Positions 20,036 through 38,987 of a stretch of 64,000 nucleotides of DNA are shown in pieces. A model generated the notes under the pieces. It saw only the letters and a list, made by a program, of their open reading frames with translations, ran no database searches and was not told the origin of the DNA. The DNA comes from Nelumbo lutea (taxonomy: Eukaryota; Streptophyta; Magnoliopsida; Proteales; Nelumbonaceae). Within the stretch, counting starts at the first letter, position 1; each line of letters opens with the position of its first letter. The stretch lies in contig JAKGHH010000003.1 in assembly GCA_022828595.1 (NCBI GenBank), positions 21,390,934-21,454,933 on the forward strand, read 5' to 3'. A program made the position numbers and the translations under genes.

Positions 20036-23000
20036 ATGTATGTGGCAAGGCCTCTTTCGATGTACAGAATGCAACCCAGCGCTCTGTCAGTACCTACGCC
20101 GGAGGCTCCTTATTCAGGCTATCTCGTAATCACAGATGAAGAATCAGAAGCTCAAGATAGGTGTTGTTGGGGTATGTACAAGAACAAGCAGGTTAGAGAG
20201 CTCCCATTTCCTCAGAACAAGATACTGACCATTGTTCATCATTCATCGGGAAGTGAAGACCATGGGTCGTCGTCAGTTGATCGTCATAAGCTCTGGTTCG
20301 TTCCGGTTCTTGACCAGCCCTTGTCTTCCAACCGCTACTATGTTATTAGAGCAAAAGGCAAGCACAAAGGGTATATATCTCCTTACCTCATCACACATCA
20401 CTCACTGAAGTATCAAGAGTTTGATGGATAATTTTCGCCTAGGGAGTAGGGACCCAGAAACCCACCCATTCCGGTTGAGAATTCTTAAGTCTTAATAAAA
20501 TTCTAACCGGAAAAGGTTCTAAGACATCTGAATACTGATAAATTTTTTGTGTGGGTCATCTCTCTTGGGCCGGGCCCAGCCAACAGTTGGGAGTTGGGTT
20601 CTCATCTTTATATTAATTGTATATATCAAAATTAATATAAAATAAAATTTTAACTATTTTTTTCAATTTTTTTAAATAGATCTTTCATAACTTGGCTGGA
20701 TCCATAGTTTGGCTTATTCATGATATGATATGGGTCCATATGGACTCAGGCCATAGGCCATGCCAAACCAACCCCCCAATTATCCCAGGGAAAAAGGATA
20801 GCCTGGGACAACCACACTTCACACAGGCCACACGTGAGCCGTGCCAGCCTGATTTACACTTCTTAACTAGCATTTCTGTGCCAGACCGTAGAAGTTTTCA
20901 TCATTGTCCAAACAGTGTTTAAGGCTAGGAGAAATTTACGAAATGTTTGTACAAAACTACATCATAGATTGTCATATGAGCCTCATTATTTTCTTAAAAT
21001 AAAAGCATAGCATAATTTTTTTATTGTAGTGTTTTATTAGACGTTTGGCTTATCCAAAAAAAAAAAGTTTTTTGATTGTAATGTTTTACTTTGGGTAAAT
21101 TATGGACCGCCACCTTGTTTTTGCGGCAGTGGCACACTGATATTTGGCCCTAGAATTCATTTGAGACAAATATCCACCCTGAACTTTCAGATTCCCCGCC
21201 ATTAGTATTACATCAAGGCCTCATTTGTTAGTACTTAGCGGATTAAGTTGGTAAACTGGCAAATTGACCACAATATCTAAATTCGTATGCCGCTATATTG
21301 GGTTCTTTAGTAATCAAGGATATAGAGACCATCAGTTATCCAAATAATTGATACCCTCCTACAAGGTGGATGAATAATTTATCCGCATGCCAAAAAGCAA
21401 TCTCTCCCTGCTACCACTCTAATTACATGAGTAACTTATAACGTGACGGAATCTGCTCCTTACAAATGAGCGCCTCATAGGCACATTTATCGTGCATTGA
21501 AAACATTTTCAGTGAATAATAATTAAAAATATGAAAAATGTTACTAATGTATAATAGGATGTACAAGTGAGGCGCCAGATGTGAGGAGCAGATTCGATCT
21601 CACTTATAAGAAGAAACAAGAATACTGGAATTTCATATTCCGGAGCAAGTTTTGTTTTGAAAACACTTGCCCGGATAAACATGCTTACCGAAGTAAGTAA
21701 AACAAGCGGGGCCTACTTAATTTCAGAAAAGATTATCATGTGCCACCATGTGCAAGTATAATTATTTGTAAAACCTCAAATTGCCCTTATATCACATTAC
21801 GGGATCATGTTGCATAAAATTGGTAAGGTACAACAAAAATGAGAAAATAGGAAATTGTAGATATGATAGATAAGGTTCAAAATATTGATATGTCGGATAC
21901 GTTGATACACATTTTGGTGTTTTTTTTATTTTCTTCGCAACCAGTTTAGGTCTCCTCTACCCCTAAACTGGTCAGACCTCCGATACACCCACTGTAGGGG
22001 TGTATCAGTAGGGTCCTGGAACGATACGCATCAGTTGACACGTATCGATTCTTTAAACCTTGATGACAGGAAGTATAACAAAAAATTAAGAAAAATAGGA
22101 AAATACAACAAAATACAGAGAAGTAGAAATTTCAGGAAAAAATACAACAAAGAAAAGGAGAAAAACAGAAAAAAAAAATGGAAAACACTAGAAATTGCAA
22201 AAATTATAAAACTAAAAATACAAGAGATATCGTACTTTAACATGCCTATTTTCGTTATTTCGATATCTTCTCCTCTTAGTTTATTGAACTTCAAATGGCA
22301 ATTTTTAATAATTTTACCTTTACAGTCAAGATTATTAACGAGGCAGGGGCAAAGCGTTGGAATACAAAAGTTTAGGGAGTGGGTGTTTATTATAAATGAA
22401 AGTTCAGGGGGCAAGGTGTCACTACCCCCCAAAGTACAGGGTGGTAATCTGTGAAGACTGTGACTTACCCTTTTCATTTTTTTTTAGAAATGAAACTAGA
22501 AACGTATTTCCTTCTTTTTTTTTTGGAGGGGGTTTCATGGGCTACAAAAGGGGTAGCCCATATGCTTTCATAAAATATGCAATATCAAATAGAGATTCCA
22601 ACCAATGGATATGGTTTACCATTCTCCATTGGGGAAAGCCTGTCACTTGTGGAGAAGAATGTAAGAACGTTTTTGGGGGACAAGCACACAGATCAATCAA
22701 AATAATGTAGTTTTACAGTGGCCTTAATGATGTACCAATTCAGAATTTCAGATGACATTGATCATTGATGGAGTGACTGCTGAACTGAAACCGTTTCCAA
22801 ACTGAGTTTTCCAATGAATTTGCAGGCAAGCATGTAGATGCTCAAGAGAAGCATATGTCAACACCTGTTGTTTCTGCAACTTCGAGAAGGATGTGAAACC
22901 AAGAATTTTGAATTACAGAAACATCTATCAGCAAGTAGAAATCCATAGGCGTCATGGACCTGATGGTGGTTTCGTCGCAAAGTCTGTATCTCCAGACGGT

Positions 23001-23684
23001 TATCCGCCATTTTTCCTGAAGAGAAAAGGGTGGGAGGCTTATGCCTCTAGCATCCATCATTGCCAATTAAGCGAAGCTCTAGGCCTCAACATCTCCCTCC
23101 GCATGCGCCTCCCAGAATTTGATTTCCCAATGTCTAGTAAGCGCTCAGGGACTGTTGTAGTGGGAAAATGGTACTGCCCTTTTGTGTTCATAAGGGAGAA
23201 ACTGAAACTGAAAGCTCAGATGAAAAAATCCATGTTTTATCAGATGACCCTTGAGCAGTTTTGGGAAGAGATTTATACATGTGAGAATGATAAGAATGAA
23301 GTCAATGTTGTGAAGGTAAATGTGAGTGTACAAAAGGAAGTTGCTATGATATTTGGCATGGAAGCGATGAAGGATGATACATGTGGAGTAGATGAGGTTA
23401 TGTGGTTCAGACTTCTTGACCATAACAAAAGAGGACTGAGTGTAGGGTTGAGTTCAGCAATTGATGGCAAAATGAGATGGCTGCAAGAAACAGTAGGATG
23501 GGTTGATGGGGTGGAAACAGATGTAGGAGTGGAGAAGGTAGAAGAGTTTAGAGGAGACGGTGTGTGGAACAAGCTTGGCTGTTACATGTTGGTGGAAAGA
23601 TTTGCTTTAAGGAGGATGGATGGAAGTTTGTTGCTAACGTATGATTTTAGGCATACACATCATATCCAAAGCAGATGGGAATGA
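20036..23684 (+). CDS. DUF1262 family protein (gene 3), intact, with a transposon-filled intron
   Basis: Exons 20036-20370 and 22826-23684 total 1194 nt, 397 aa, the same length as gene 2. The protein starts MYVARPLSMYRMQPSALS, contains LPFPQNKIL and LDQPLSSNRYYVIRA, and splits a Gly codon at the intron as the other copies do. Exon 2 holds TCCFCNFEKDVKPR, GKWYCPFVFIRE, EQFWEEIYTCEN and a C-terminus FRHTHHIQSRWE. Gene 3 diverges more from gene 1 than gene 2 does (for example WGMYKNKQ where the others have FGL). Its intron is 2455 bp against 88 and 462 bp, because of inserted repeats (21093-22470). Function unknown. Confidence 0.87.
21449..21596. mobile_element. MITE with about 28-bp terminal inverted repeats
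   Basis: Left end GAATCTGCTCCTTACAAATG followed by AGCGCCTCA; the right end, reverse-complemented, reads GAATCTGCTCCTCACATCTG followed by GCGCCTCA. Total about 148 bp, non-coding. A single related arm (GGATCTGCTCCTTAGAAATG) occurs at 31525-31553 upstream of ENO1. Superfamily not assigned. Confidence 0.75.
21871..22062. mobile_element. hAT-type MITE of the AAGGTTCAAAATATT family
   Basis: Ends TAAGGTTCAAAATATTGAT and ATCGATTCTTTAAACCTTG form imperfect inverted repeats. The inner GGGTGTATC/GATACGT text also pairs. Flanking octamers ATGATAGA and ATGACAGG agree at six of eight positions. A better-preserved relative lies at 60041-60268. Confidence 0.65.
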
Positions 23685-25041
23685 GCTATGTGCAATTCTA
23701 AAAAGATGCAACATTAAATGCATATCACTGTATTGATGATGCATAAGGTTAACTGAAAATTGTTCGAGTTATATAGGTATTATCAGCTTGGCAGGATATA
23801 AGTGCATCTCCTTTGGAACCTTCAACTATTGCAGCCAAGTATCAGACCTTCCATTCCATGTCGACTGCTGACAATCCTCCATCCCATGTATAAATCTGAA
23901 AATCTGTAAATTTGAAAATTATATCTGCCCTCTTCAAACCTCCCGTTCATGTGTATTATGGTATTAAAGAGGCATTGGGACTTTGTATTGTCTAATAGTG
24001 TGTCAGTGTGAAGTGCAGAGTATGGTATCTCAGACCCTCCAATGATCCGAATGCTGATTAAACACAACTATAAATGCATATGTTAGTATTTTATTTTTAC
24101 AAGTGTAGATGTATATGTTGGTATTTTGTTTTTGTTTATATATTACAGGTTTCATGGCATAAAATATTTCAATGAGGTGATACTGATAAATCTATAAAAA
24201 ACTTCTCTGCACTAAATATTGTTGACTTGATGCTAATGTCAAAGCTCAACTGTTTGAGCATAGATATATGGATGACAATTCAGAGGTCTACTATATTTTC
24301 CATGGTAAAATTTATCACTACAGAGTAATCAAGCACCTCTGCCATGTTTGGAGTTTGTATTTTAAGGCCATGTTGCAAACAGGGTTCAATGCGAATAAGC
24401 CTTTCATGTAATAGAATTCAAATAACAACTATAGGGGAAAATAATAATAGAGATGGTCGTGATACTATGGTCAAGTAATGTTCTGCATCACTCAACTCAG
24501 CTTTGTTACAGAATAGTGCACTACAAAGCTGAAAAGCAGCTCCAAGTAGGGTATTATACAAAAAATCAACAATTAGATATTAGTAATGGGATCTCTCAGA
24601 AAAGGGAAGAAAGGAAAAAACACAGCAACAGAATAATAACACATGCGGACTGCTGAGCATTAATAGATTTCAACTTTTCCTTGGATTTGACAAAGATAAT
24701 TTCAATTGAAGACGATTGAAACATAAATGGGACCAGAAAGAAATGGTGAAGAATCAATTTCAACTTGATACAGAGTCCAAAAACATTGAAACAAACCAAA
24801 ACTTTCTATATTCAGTGAATAATAAATTGTTTCAGCAAGCAAAACTCACTTTCTAACCCTCCAAATACTGATATCCATTAGAAATACCATCTAAACCAAA
24901 TGGTCCTACCAAGAAACATCTCTAGTTCTTGCTGAACCTTAATCTGCATGATCTGCCATCCTCCAATCATGGCAGATCTGCTCTTATTTTCTAACATTGG
25001 ATGAATTTGATCCAGGACTTAATTTCCAACAAAAATATTTC
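23685..25041. other. intergenic region between DUF1262 gene 3 and ENO1 (tail-to-tail)
   Basis: Holds the 3' untranslated regions of both convergent genes. No other gene, RNA or transposon terminus recognised. Confidence 0.5.
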
Positions 25042-32406
<7,365 letters not shown>

Positions 32407-33323
32407 TTTACTTTTGGGTAAATTTCTTAAATTATCCTTATGTTTTAGGTAATTGATTAAGAGTATTTTACTGTTTGAAAATTGATTAACGCTATCCCTA
32501 TTGTTACCGACAATTGACTAATATTTTCCTTATGGTTAATATCCGTTAATAAAAAGATAAAAGGACTATTTTACCCTTCATTCTTCTTCGAATTTCAAAA
32601 TAAAATAGAGTAATTAAAAATATAAAAGATATGACAATCTGCTACCAATCTCCATCAGCCCCAACAATTCAGATATGACAATTTGAATCCACCACCTTTC
32701 ATATATACAAAAAAAAATTTCAGTTACTCATGCTGAACCTGCTGCAATTAGGGCAACCAAACAAACCCATAAGCGGTTTTGAATGAAGGATATTTAATTA
32801 AAAAACAGAGAATGCAAAGACAAAATAGTGGAGCTCGTCTTGGAACAGTTCCGATGACAAAACACACAACTCGTCTCCGAATAAAGCGCTAGAAGACAAA
32901 TAAGTGAATTAAATCAAGAAGAGAGTAGATCTAGACGGCAACGTTCTCCAACGAGAGTATATCTAGACGACAGCGTTCTCCATCGCATCTCGCAGGGTTA
33001 CACGGGTTCGGAAAAGGGTAGATGGAAGTGTTTCTAATCAGCAGCAGCAACACCCTCTCCTCTTTGACGCAACGGCAAAATACAGGCACCTCATTCCTCA
33101 TATGACCTCTCTCCATCTTCCCAAGCACTGGTTGTCGACTGGTTTAGCAGCGACAAAGATGAAGCTACATTCTATTCCAAGAAATTCCACCATAAACCAG
33201 CACTTAAAAATCATAAAACCTTAAAATGAATAAGCACTTAAAAATCACGAGACCCAAATCACGAAAAACATAACTTTTGCTAACCATGTGCTTGAACTTC
33301 AGCCTCGTACTTGGTTTTACAGG

Positions 33324-34157
33324 TGATGAATGAAGATTTGGCTCGACCTCGCAAATCATGCCACGTGGCAAAAAATAAGTAGCTCGGCACTTAAAACAGT
33401 GTATCGAGGATACAAACACCAAAGAAAAGAGACCAGTGGTCCGAACTCCCTACAAGGTGCCCGAACTCCCTATTTAGAGTTCGAACTCCCTACGAGGAGC
33501 CCGAACTCCCTACTTAGTACAAGGAGCCCGAACTCCCTGCAAGGTGCCCGAACTCCCTACTTAGAGTTCAAACTCCCTACGAGGAGACCAAACTCTCCCT
33601 TTGGCCCCGTCACACAAAGCAGAGACCCGAACTGGCCCGTCTTATGACAGTTCGGAACCCCCCTTATCCGAACTCAAGACTTTGCCTCACGCATCGCTCC
33701 AGGCACTTCGGTTCCAAAGCATTGAACTAGACGAACCACATCGTACCTGACACCGAAGGAGTCCGTATCCAGGGCGGCGCACCTGACTGACTTGGGATCT
33801 GACGCTTGACGGCCGCACTACAAACGGCCACCTACCACCGTCACCTGTCACCGCTACCTCCAGTTACAGAGACGGCTCCGACAAAAAGAGCAGTGACGGT
33901 TCTTCCCCAGTAGAGGCACTCTAGGAGTGAGTGCGCAAGGTGGTTATAAAAGGCTTTCCACTCCCCAAAAGAGGAGGTATGCAAAACTTTGCGCTATCTG
34001 GTTTTATCTTGCCTTTGAAGGATTCTAGCTTAAGCTTCGGAGCCTTTACACCAGGTTCCCCCCGGAGCTTCCTCATCTCCTCCGTTTCAGGTTCCCTGCT
34101 ACTCAGTTCAGAAGCAAGGTCGTTGACAGCTAAGGTCGGTCGGATCGCGTATCATCA
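33324..34157 (+). repeat. 5' LTR of the Tat-type element (834 bp)
   Basis: Pairs with 42978-43850. The first third contains about eight degenerate copies of CCGAACTCCCTAC (33438-33600), separated by GAGGAGC or AAGGTGC. Relative to the 3' LTR it lacks about 60 bp near 33917 (the 3' LTR has GCGATGATGCCCGAAGTGGC and following bases), so the two LTRs have diverged by indels as well as substitutions. Confidence 0.92.
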
Positions 34158-34158
34158 A

Positions 34159-34178
34159 TTGGCGCCATCTGTGGGAAC
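34159..34178 (+). other. primer-binding site of the Tat-type element
   Basis: TTGGCGCCATCTGTGGGAAC starts one base after the LTR end, the usual place for the tRNA-complementary primer site. The matching tRNA is not assigned. Confidence 0.7.
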
Positions 34179-34238
34179 GCTTCAAAAAGCCTCCCTCCAA
34201 ACTCACATAACCCCTTTTCTTCAAAAAACCCAACACTC

Positions 34239-36089
34239 ATGGCCTCCTCCAGCAACGTCGGACGTGGCACGGAGACAAACACCACCGGGGAACAACTTCA
34301 AGTCCCCGTGGTGTGCATTGGACAATTCACCATCCCCCTTTCAGTGGATGGGATCCCCAGCTTGAATGCGCCACAAGCAGTGGCGCCCGTAAACCTTCCT
34401 GCCACAAGCATCCCCTTTCCTCCCCCTATTGAGACAACATTTACTGAACCGACTGCCGTCACCCTAGCAGCCAGCCAAAACCGATTGGACGACCTGATGC
34501 AGTGCATGCGGGCGATGCAATCCCAAATGCAACAGTTCCAGCAGCACCAGCTTCACCAGCACCAAGTGTTGCACAACATCTCCGAGTATCACTATCAACA
34601 GCAGTTCCCCCAACTGCCACTGAACCAACCACTACTTCCACCTCGCCACCCCGCTCTGAGGCCGGTCAAGGCCTCCTCGCATGATGGACGCCCCCACCAA
34701 GGAAAGGCCTCTCGGCCCCAGAACCCCCCTAACAGCCAGGCCTCGTCCCTAGGCCGAAGAGAGAAAAAAATCATCCCCGCCTCGCAGCTCGCAGGTGGGT
34801 CGGGAACCTCGCCCGTAGGATCGGCACCTCGGCGCTCCAAGCCCGAGTTCCCGCTCATGGAAAACCGATTCGACGCCCTGGCAGCAGACTACCAGCATTT
34901 CGGGCCCGTCGAGCTCAGCAACACGGAGGCCAGTAGTGCCACTACAAGGCCCACGCAACGAAGGTGTCGGCGAAGTCGCCGAACCGCCACCCGTGTCTTG
35001 TCAGAGCTCAGAGGCAAAGAAGAGACGAGCTTGGACGAGGCAGGAGCTGCCCCGATTCTCTCGGTTCCTTCCCCCCTCGCATCAGAACTCCTGGCGGTCC
35101 CCTTACCCAGAAATTTCAAACTCCCACCTTTGGACAAGTACGACGGGTCCTTCGACCCCATCGACCACATTGACGCTTTCCAGTCCCAAATGCACCTCGC
35201 CAGGGCCAGCGAATCGTGCATGTGTGTGGCCTTCACCACCACCTTCAGGGGGGTAGCCCGCACTTGGTATAGGAACCTGGCCCCCGGGTCGATAAAATGC
35301 TAGGCCCAATTTGTGCAGGTCTTCACCGCACACTTTGTCACCAGCAAACGGTGCCCCATAACAGAGGAAAGCATCTTCGGAGTAGTCCAAAGGGAAGGAG
35401 AATCCATCCGATGCTACATCAAGCGATTCAATGAAGCATGCTTGCAGATACCGCGGTTGGACCCCACGGTGCAGCTCGCAGCGGCAAAAAGAGGGGTAAC
35501 GCACAAAGAATTCAAATGGCACATGGTAGCTAACCAGCCCGCAACCGTGGCCGAATTCCTCAAGCTCGTGGACAAGTTCATGAGGACAGAGGAAGAAATT
35601 AACCAACGAACCAAAGGCGGGAACGAGAAAAGAAAGAGGGAAGGTGAGCCCTTCAACCCAGTCGACAGGAAAAACCCAGCCCGGGAGTCGAAGCCGAACC
35701 AGTCGTTCCGAGCTCCCCTAACAGTTCGGACGGATTACACGCCGTTAAACACAAGGCGGACTGAGATCTTAATGATGATCAAGGACGCCCCATACGTGAA
35801 GTGGCCACTTCGCCTAAAGGGAAATCCGAACGAGAGAAATAAGAATTTGTATTGTAGTTTCCATAGAGACCATGGTCATAGCACCGAACAGTGTAATAAT
35901 CTCCGGGACGAGATAGAGGGACTCATCCGTCACGGATACTTGAGAAACTTTGTACAGACAACAATAATAACAATAAGGCAGGTCGGCAAGGGGAGCATGC
36001 AAAGGATGCCCCCGAATCTAGCAGACCTGCCGAACTGTTGCAGCGACAGCCTCCGGAAGAGAGGCCAGTTCGGGGAACCATCCATGTAA
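34239..36089 (+). pseudogene. gag of the Tat-type Ty3/gypsy element, one in-frame stop
   Basis: Structural capsid protein of the element. It starts MASSSNVGRG; a Gln/His/Pro-rich region (about residues 85-170) precedes the capsid-type domain, recognisable from LPPLDKYDGSFDPIDHIDAF and QMHLARASESCMCVAF. A TAG at 35301-35303 interrupts it, and the same frame continues with FVQVFTAHFVTSKRCPITEE, REGESIRCYIKRFNE and a CCHC-like knuckle YCSFHRDHGHSTEQC at about 35851-35893. It ends at 36089, overlapping the protease frame by about 50 nt in another frame. The stop could be a decay mutation; nothing around it suggests programmed readthrough. Confidence 0.88.
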
Positions 36090-36739
36090 TTGCGGGAGGT
36101 TTGGTGGTAGCAGGGTGTACCTCGGCAGCGGCCCGGACTTCAGTTCGTGAAGCGGCCCTCGAGGAACGGAACCCCCCAAAGAGACCAAAGACCAAAGAAC
36201 CAATCTTCTTCACGGAGGACGACGCGCGAGGGGTCCACTACCCCCACGATGATGCGCTTGTCATTAAACTAAGGATTAGCGACTTCGAGGTCAGACGCGT
36301 ACTCGTAGATTCGGGCAACTCAGCGGACATCCTCTTTAAATCAGCATTTGACCAGCTACAGTTACAGAGGAGTGAGCTGAAACCCGCGAACACTCCCCTG
36401 GTGGGTTTCAGTGGAGAGGAAGTCAGGCCCCTCGGAAAAATAGCAGTACCTGTGAAAATCGGCACATGGCCTTATGCGGTCAGACTCAACCATGATTTCC
36501 TGGTGGTCGTGACCCCCTCTCCATACAATGCAATAATAGGGCGACCGATCACGCATATCCTACGGGCGGTGGTCTCCACCTACTATTTGGCAATGAAGTT
36601 CCCTACGGACTTCGGTGTGGGGGTAGCGTGGGGCGACCAGCTCGAGTCCCGCAAGTGTTATGTTGCCGCCCTAAAGGGAAAAACCAAGGCGGTCGACGAC
36701 CTCGAACTAGAGCGGCATGCGGAGCAAGGTGAGGAATGA
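36038..36739 (+). pseudogene. protease region of the Tat-type Ty3/gypsy pol
   Basis: Open over its length. Contains the aspartic protease active-site block RRVLVDSGNSADILF (DSG intact) and the downstream flap/end block PYNAIIGRPITHILRAVVST, then LAMKFPT. It ends with a TGA at 36737, after which the same frame continues toward reverse transcriptase, so pol is interrupted here. Confidence 0.85.
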
Positions 36740-36844
36740 GCTTCGCCCACAGAGGAAACGGTCGCAATCCCGACATCGGCTACGGACCCAGCTCGCACAC
36801 TTCAGATCGGTGCTTCCGTCGAGGAACCCCTACGAACCGAACTG

Positions 36845-38868
36845 GTGAGTTTTTTACTTCAAAATTTAGATATTTTTGCCTGGTCCGCGGCTGACATGCC
36901 CGGCATTAGCCCCGGCCTGATAACTCACAAACTTAATACTGACCCTGTAGTCAGACCCGTTAGACAGAAGAAACGCAACTTAGCCCCAGAACGCTGGAGG
37001 GCGGTCGACGAGGAGGTCGAGAAGCTCCTCGCAGCAAACTTCATAAGGGAAGTCCATTACCCGAGCTGGGTGGCCAACCCGGTGCTGGTAAAAAAGGCGA
37101 ACGGCAAGTGGCGCATGTGCGTCGACTACACCGACCTGAATTGAGCTTGCTTGAAAGATTGCTTCCCCTCCCCAGAATTGACCGCCTAGTGGACGAGACC
37201 TCGAGACATGAGTTGCTAAGCTTCCTGGACGCCTACTCGAGCTACAACCAAATCCGGATGGACCAGTCCGATGAGGAAAAAACCTGCTTCATAACCGAGT
37301 TTGGCCTATATTGCTACAAGGTCATGCCCTTCGGATTAAAAAATGCCAGGGCGACCTTCCAAAGACTTGTAAATAGGCTGTTTCGACCCCTGATTGGCAC
37401 GAAGATAGAGTGTTATGTAGACGACATGGTCGTCAAGACTCAGTTTTCACAATAATTAATACAAGACTTAGATTCTGTCATCCAAATCCTGCGTCAGTTT
37501 AGCATGAAATTGAACCCCAACAAATGTGTCTTCGGCATCACCTCGGGCAAATTCCTAGGCTACATTGTCAATCAACGTGGTATTGAGGCCAACCCGGACA
37601 AGATAAAAGCCATTCTAGATATGAGACCACATCGGAAAGTAAAAGAAGTTCAGAGGCTAAACGGTTGCATAGCCGCCCTAAGCCTCTTCATGTCCAAATC
37701 AGCAGACCGCTGCCTACCTTTCTTCAAAGCAATCAAAGGCAAAGGGTTCGAGTAGACCCAAGACTGCCAGCTCGCGTTTGACGAGCTAAAAGGTTACCTC
37801 GCTAGTGTGCCAACCTTAGCCCGGCCTGAGGAGGGCGAGGTCTTAGAATTGTACCTCTCGGCAAACGACGTGGTGGTCAGTTCGGTACTAATAAAAGAAA
37901 CAGACCTGGTCCAGTGACCCATCTATTATGTTAGTAAAATTTTGTAGGGAGCAGAGGCAAGGTACCCGCAGATAGAAAAGCTAGCATACGCACTGGTGAC
38001 AGCAGCTCGGAAACTCCACCCGTACTTCCAGGCTCACGCCATCACTGTCCCGACTGACAAACCTCTGAGACAAGTTTTACTCAAACCCGAGGTTTCTGGT
38101 CGACTGACGAAATGGGCCATCGAACTCAGCAAGTACGACCTCCAGTACAAGCCAAGAACTGCTATTAAGGCCCAAGCCTTGGCAGATTTCATCGCCGAGT
38201 GCACGTTTAGCCTCGAAGCCCCTGTGCCGGTCGAGTCCGAGATCCCCAGTTCGGGTGAGCTCGAAGCTCCCAAGCCAATAGAGTCTGAACCCTGTGAAGT
38301 AGCAGCCAGTGTAGCATCTCTCCTAGTTAGACCAAGCGCGAACTGGGATGAGACGCCCTGGATCCTTCATGTAGATGGCTCCTCGAATCAGCAGGGCAGC
38401 GGGGCTGGAATAGTGCTACGTGACCCGAGTGGAACAAAGTTGGAATACGCACTACGCTTTGAGTTCGCGGCATCCAACAACGCGGCGGAGTATGAGGCAC
38501 TGATAGTCGGGCTGAACCTAGCACACAAGGTCGGAGCAAAGCACGTAGTTATCTGTAGTGATTCCCAGCTCGTGGTCAACCAAGTTACAGGCGAGTACGA
38601 AGCACGCGAGCTCACTATGATTGCATACTTGGAAAAAGTAAAGGAGGCTTTGCTCAACTTCCAGTCACACTTCATCAAGCAAATCCCGAGGTCAGAGAAC
38701 ACTGAGGCTGACGCCCTGTCCCGAGTAGCCAGCACGAGTCACAACGCCATGAGAACCGTGTACATAGAGGACTTACCTCGGCCCAGTATTTCGGTGGGGC
38801 AGAAGAGGTCACTCCCGTCTCTGAAGCAGAGCCGAGCTGGATCGACCCACTCGCGAGCTTCCTGCTAG
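36845..38868 (+). pseudogene. reverse transcriptase and double RNase H of the Tat-type element, interrupted
   Basis: Reverse transcriptase text runs from FAWSAADMPGISP through GKWRMCVDYTDLN (TGA at 37142, a frame change near 37170), FGLKNARATFQRLVN and the intact catalytic box CYVDDMVVKT, to CVFGITSGKFLGYIVNQRG. Further stops fall at 37453, 37753, 37916 and 37946. The first, degenerate RNase H is at about 37800-38200 (RYPQIEKLAYALVTAARKL, LTKWAIELSKYDLQYKPRTA). A second RNase H follows at about 38360-38730 (ILHVDGSSNQQGSGAGIVL, SNNAAEYEALIVGLNLA, VICSDSQLVVNQVTGEYEA, ENTEADALSRVAS). The second copy marks the Tat group. The polymerase motif is intact, but the chain cannot be made in one piece. 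Confidence 0.88.
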
Positions 38869-38987
38869 ACGGAACCCTCCCTGCGGACCGCAATGCAGCC
38901 AAGAGGGTGCAGCACCAGGCAGCCAAATACGTCATTATAGACGAACGGTTGTACTGACGATCCTACATGCTCCCCTACCTGTGATGC

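Larger units (their letters stand above)
21093..22470. mobile_element. possible Mutator-like element in the DUF1262 gene 3 intron
   Basis: Begins GGGTAAATTATGGACCGCCA and ends, reverse-complemented, GGGTAAGTCACAGTC. Both ends continue with related CCACCCTG.ACTTT text. The nine-base flanks TTTTACTTT (21084-21092) and TTTTCATTT (22471-22479) agree at seven of nine positions, consistent with an old 9-bp target duplication. Two MITEs are nested inside. No transposase. Confidence 0.35.

Noticed and set aside
22031..22477. 148-codon Phe/Leu-rich frame on the minus strand in the DUF1262 gene 3 intron
   Set aside because: Translation of an A-rich tract; membrane-like composition is an artefact of poly-A/T.
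35103..35606. 167-codon minus-strand frame opposite gag
   Set aside because: Shadow of the gag reading frame in GC-rich DNA; unlike the 40382-42326 frames it shows no independent family pattern.
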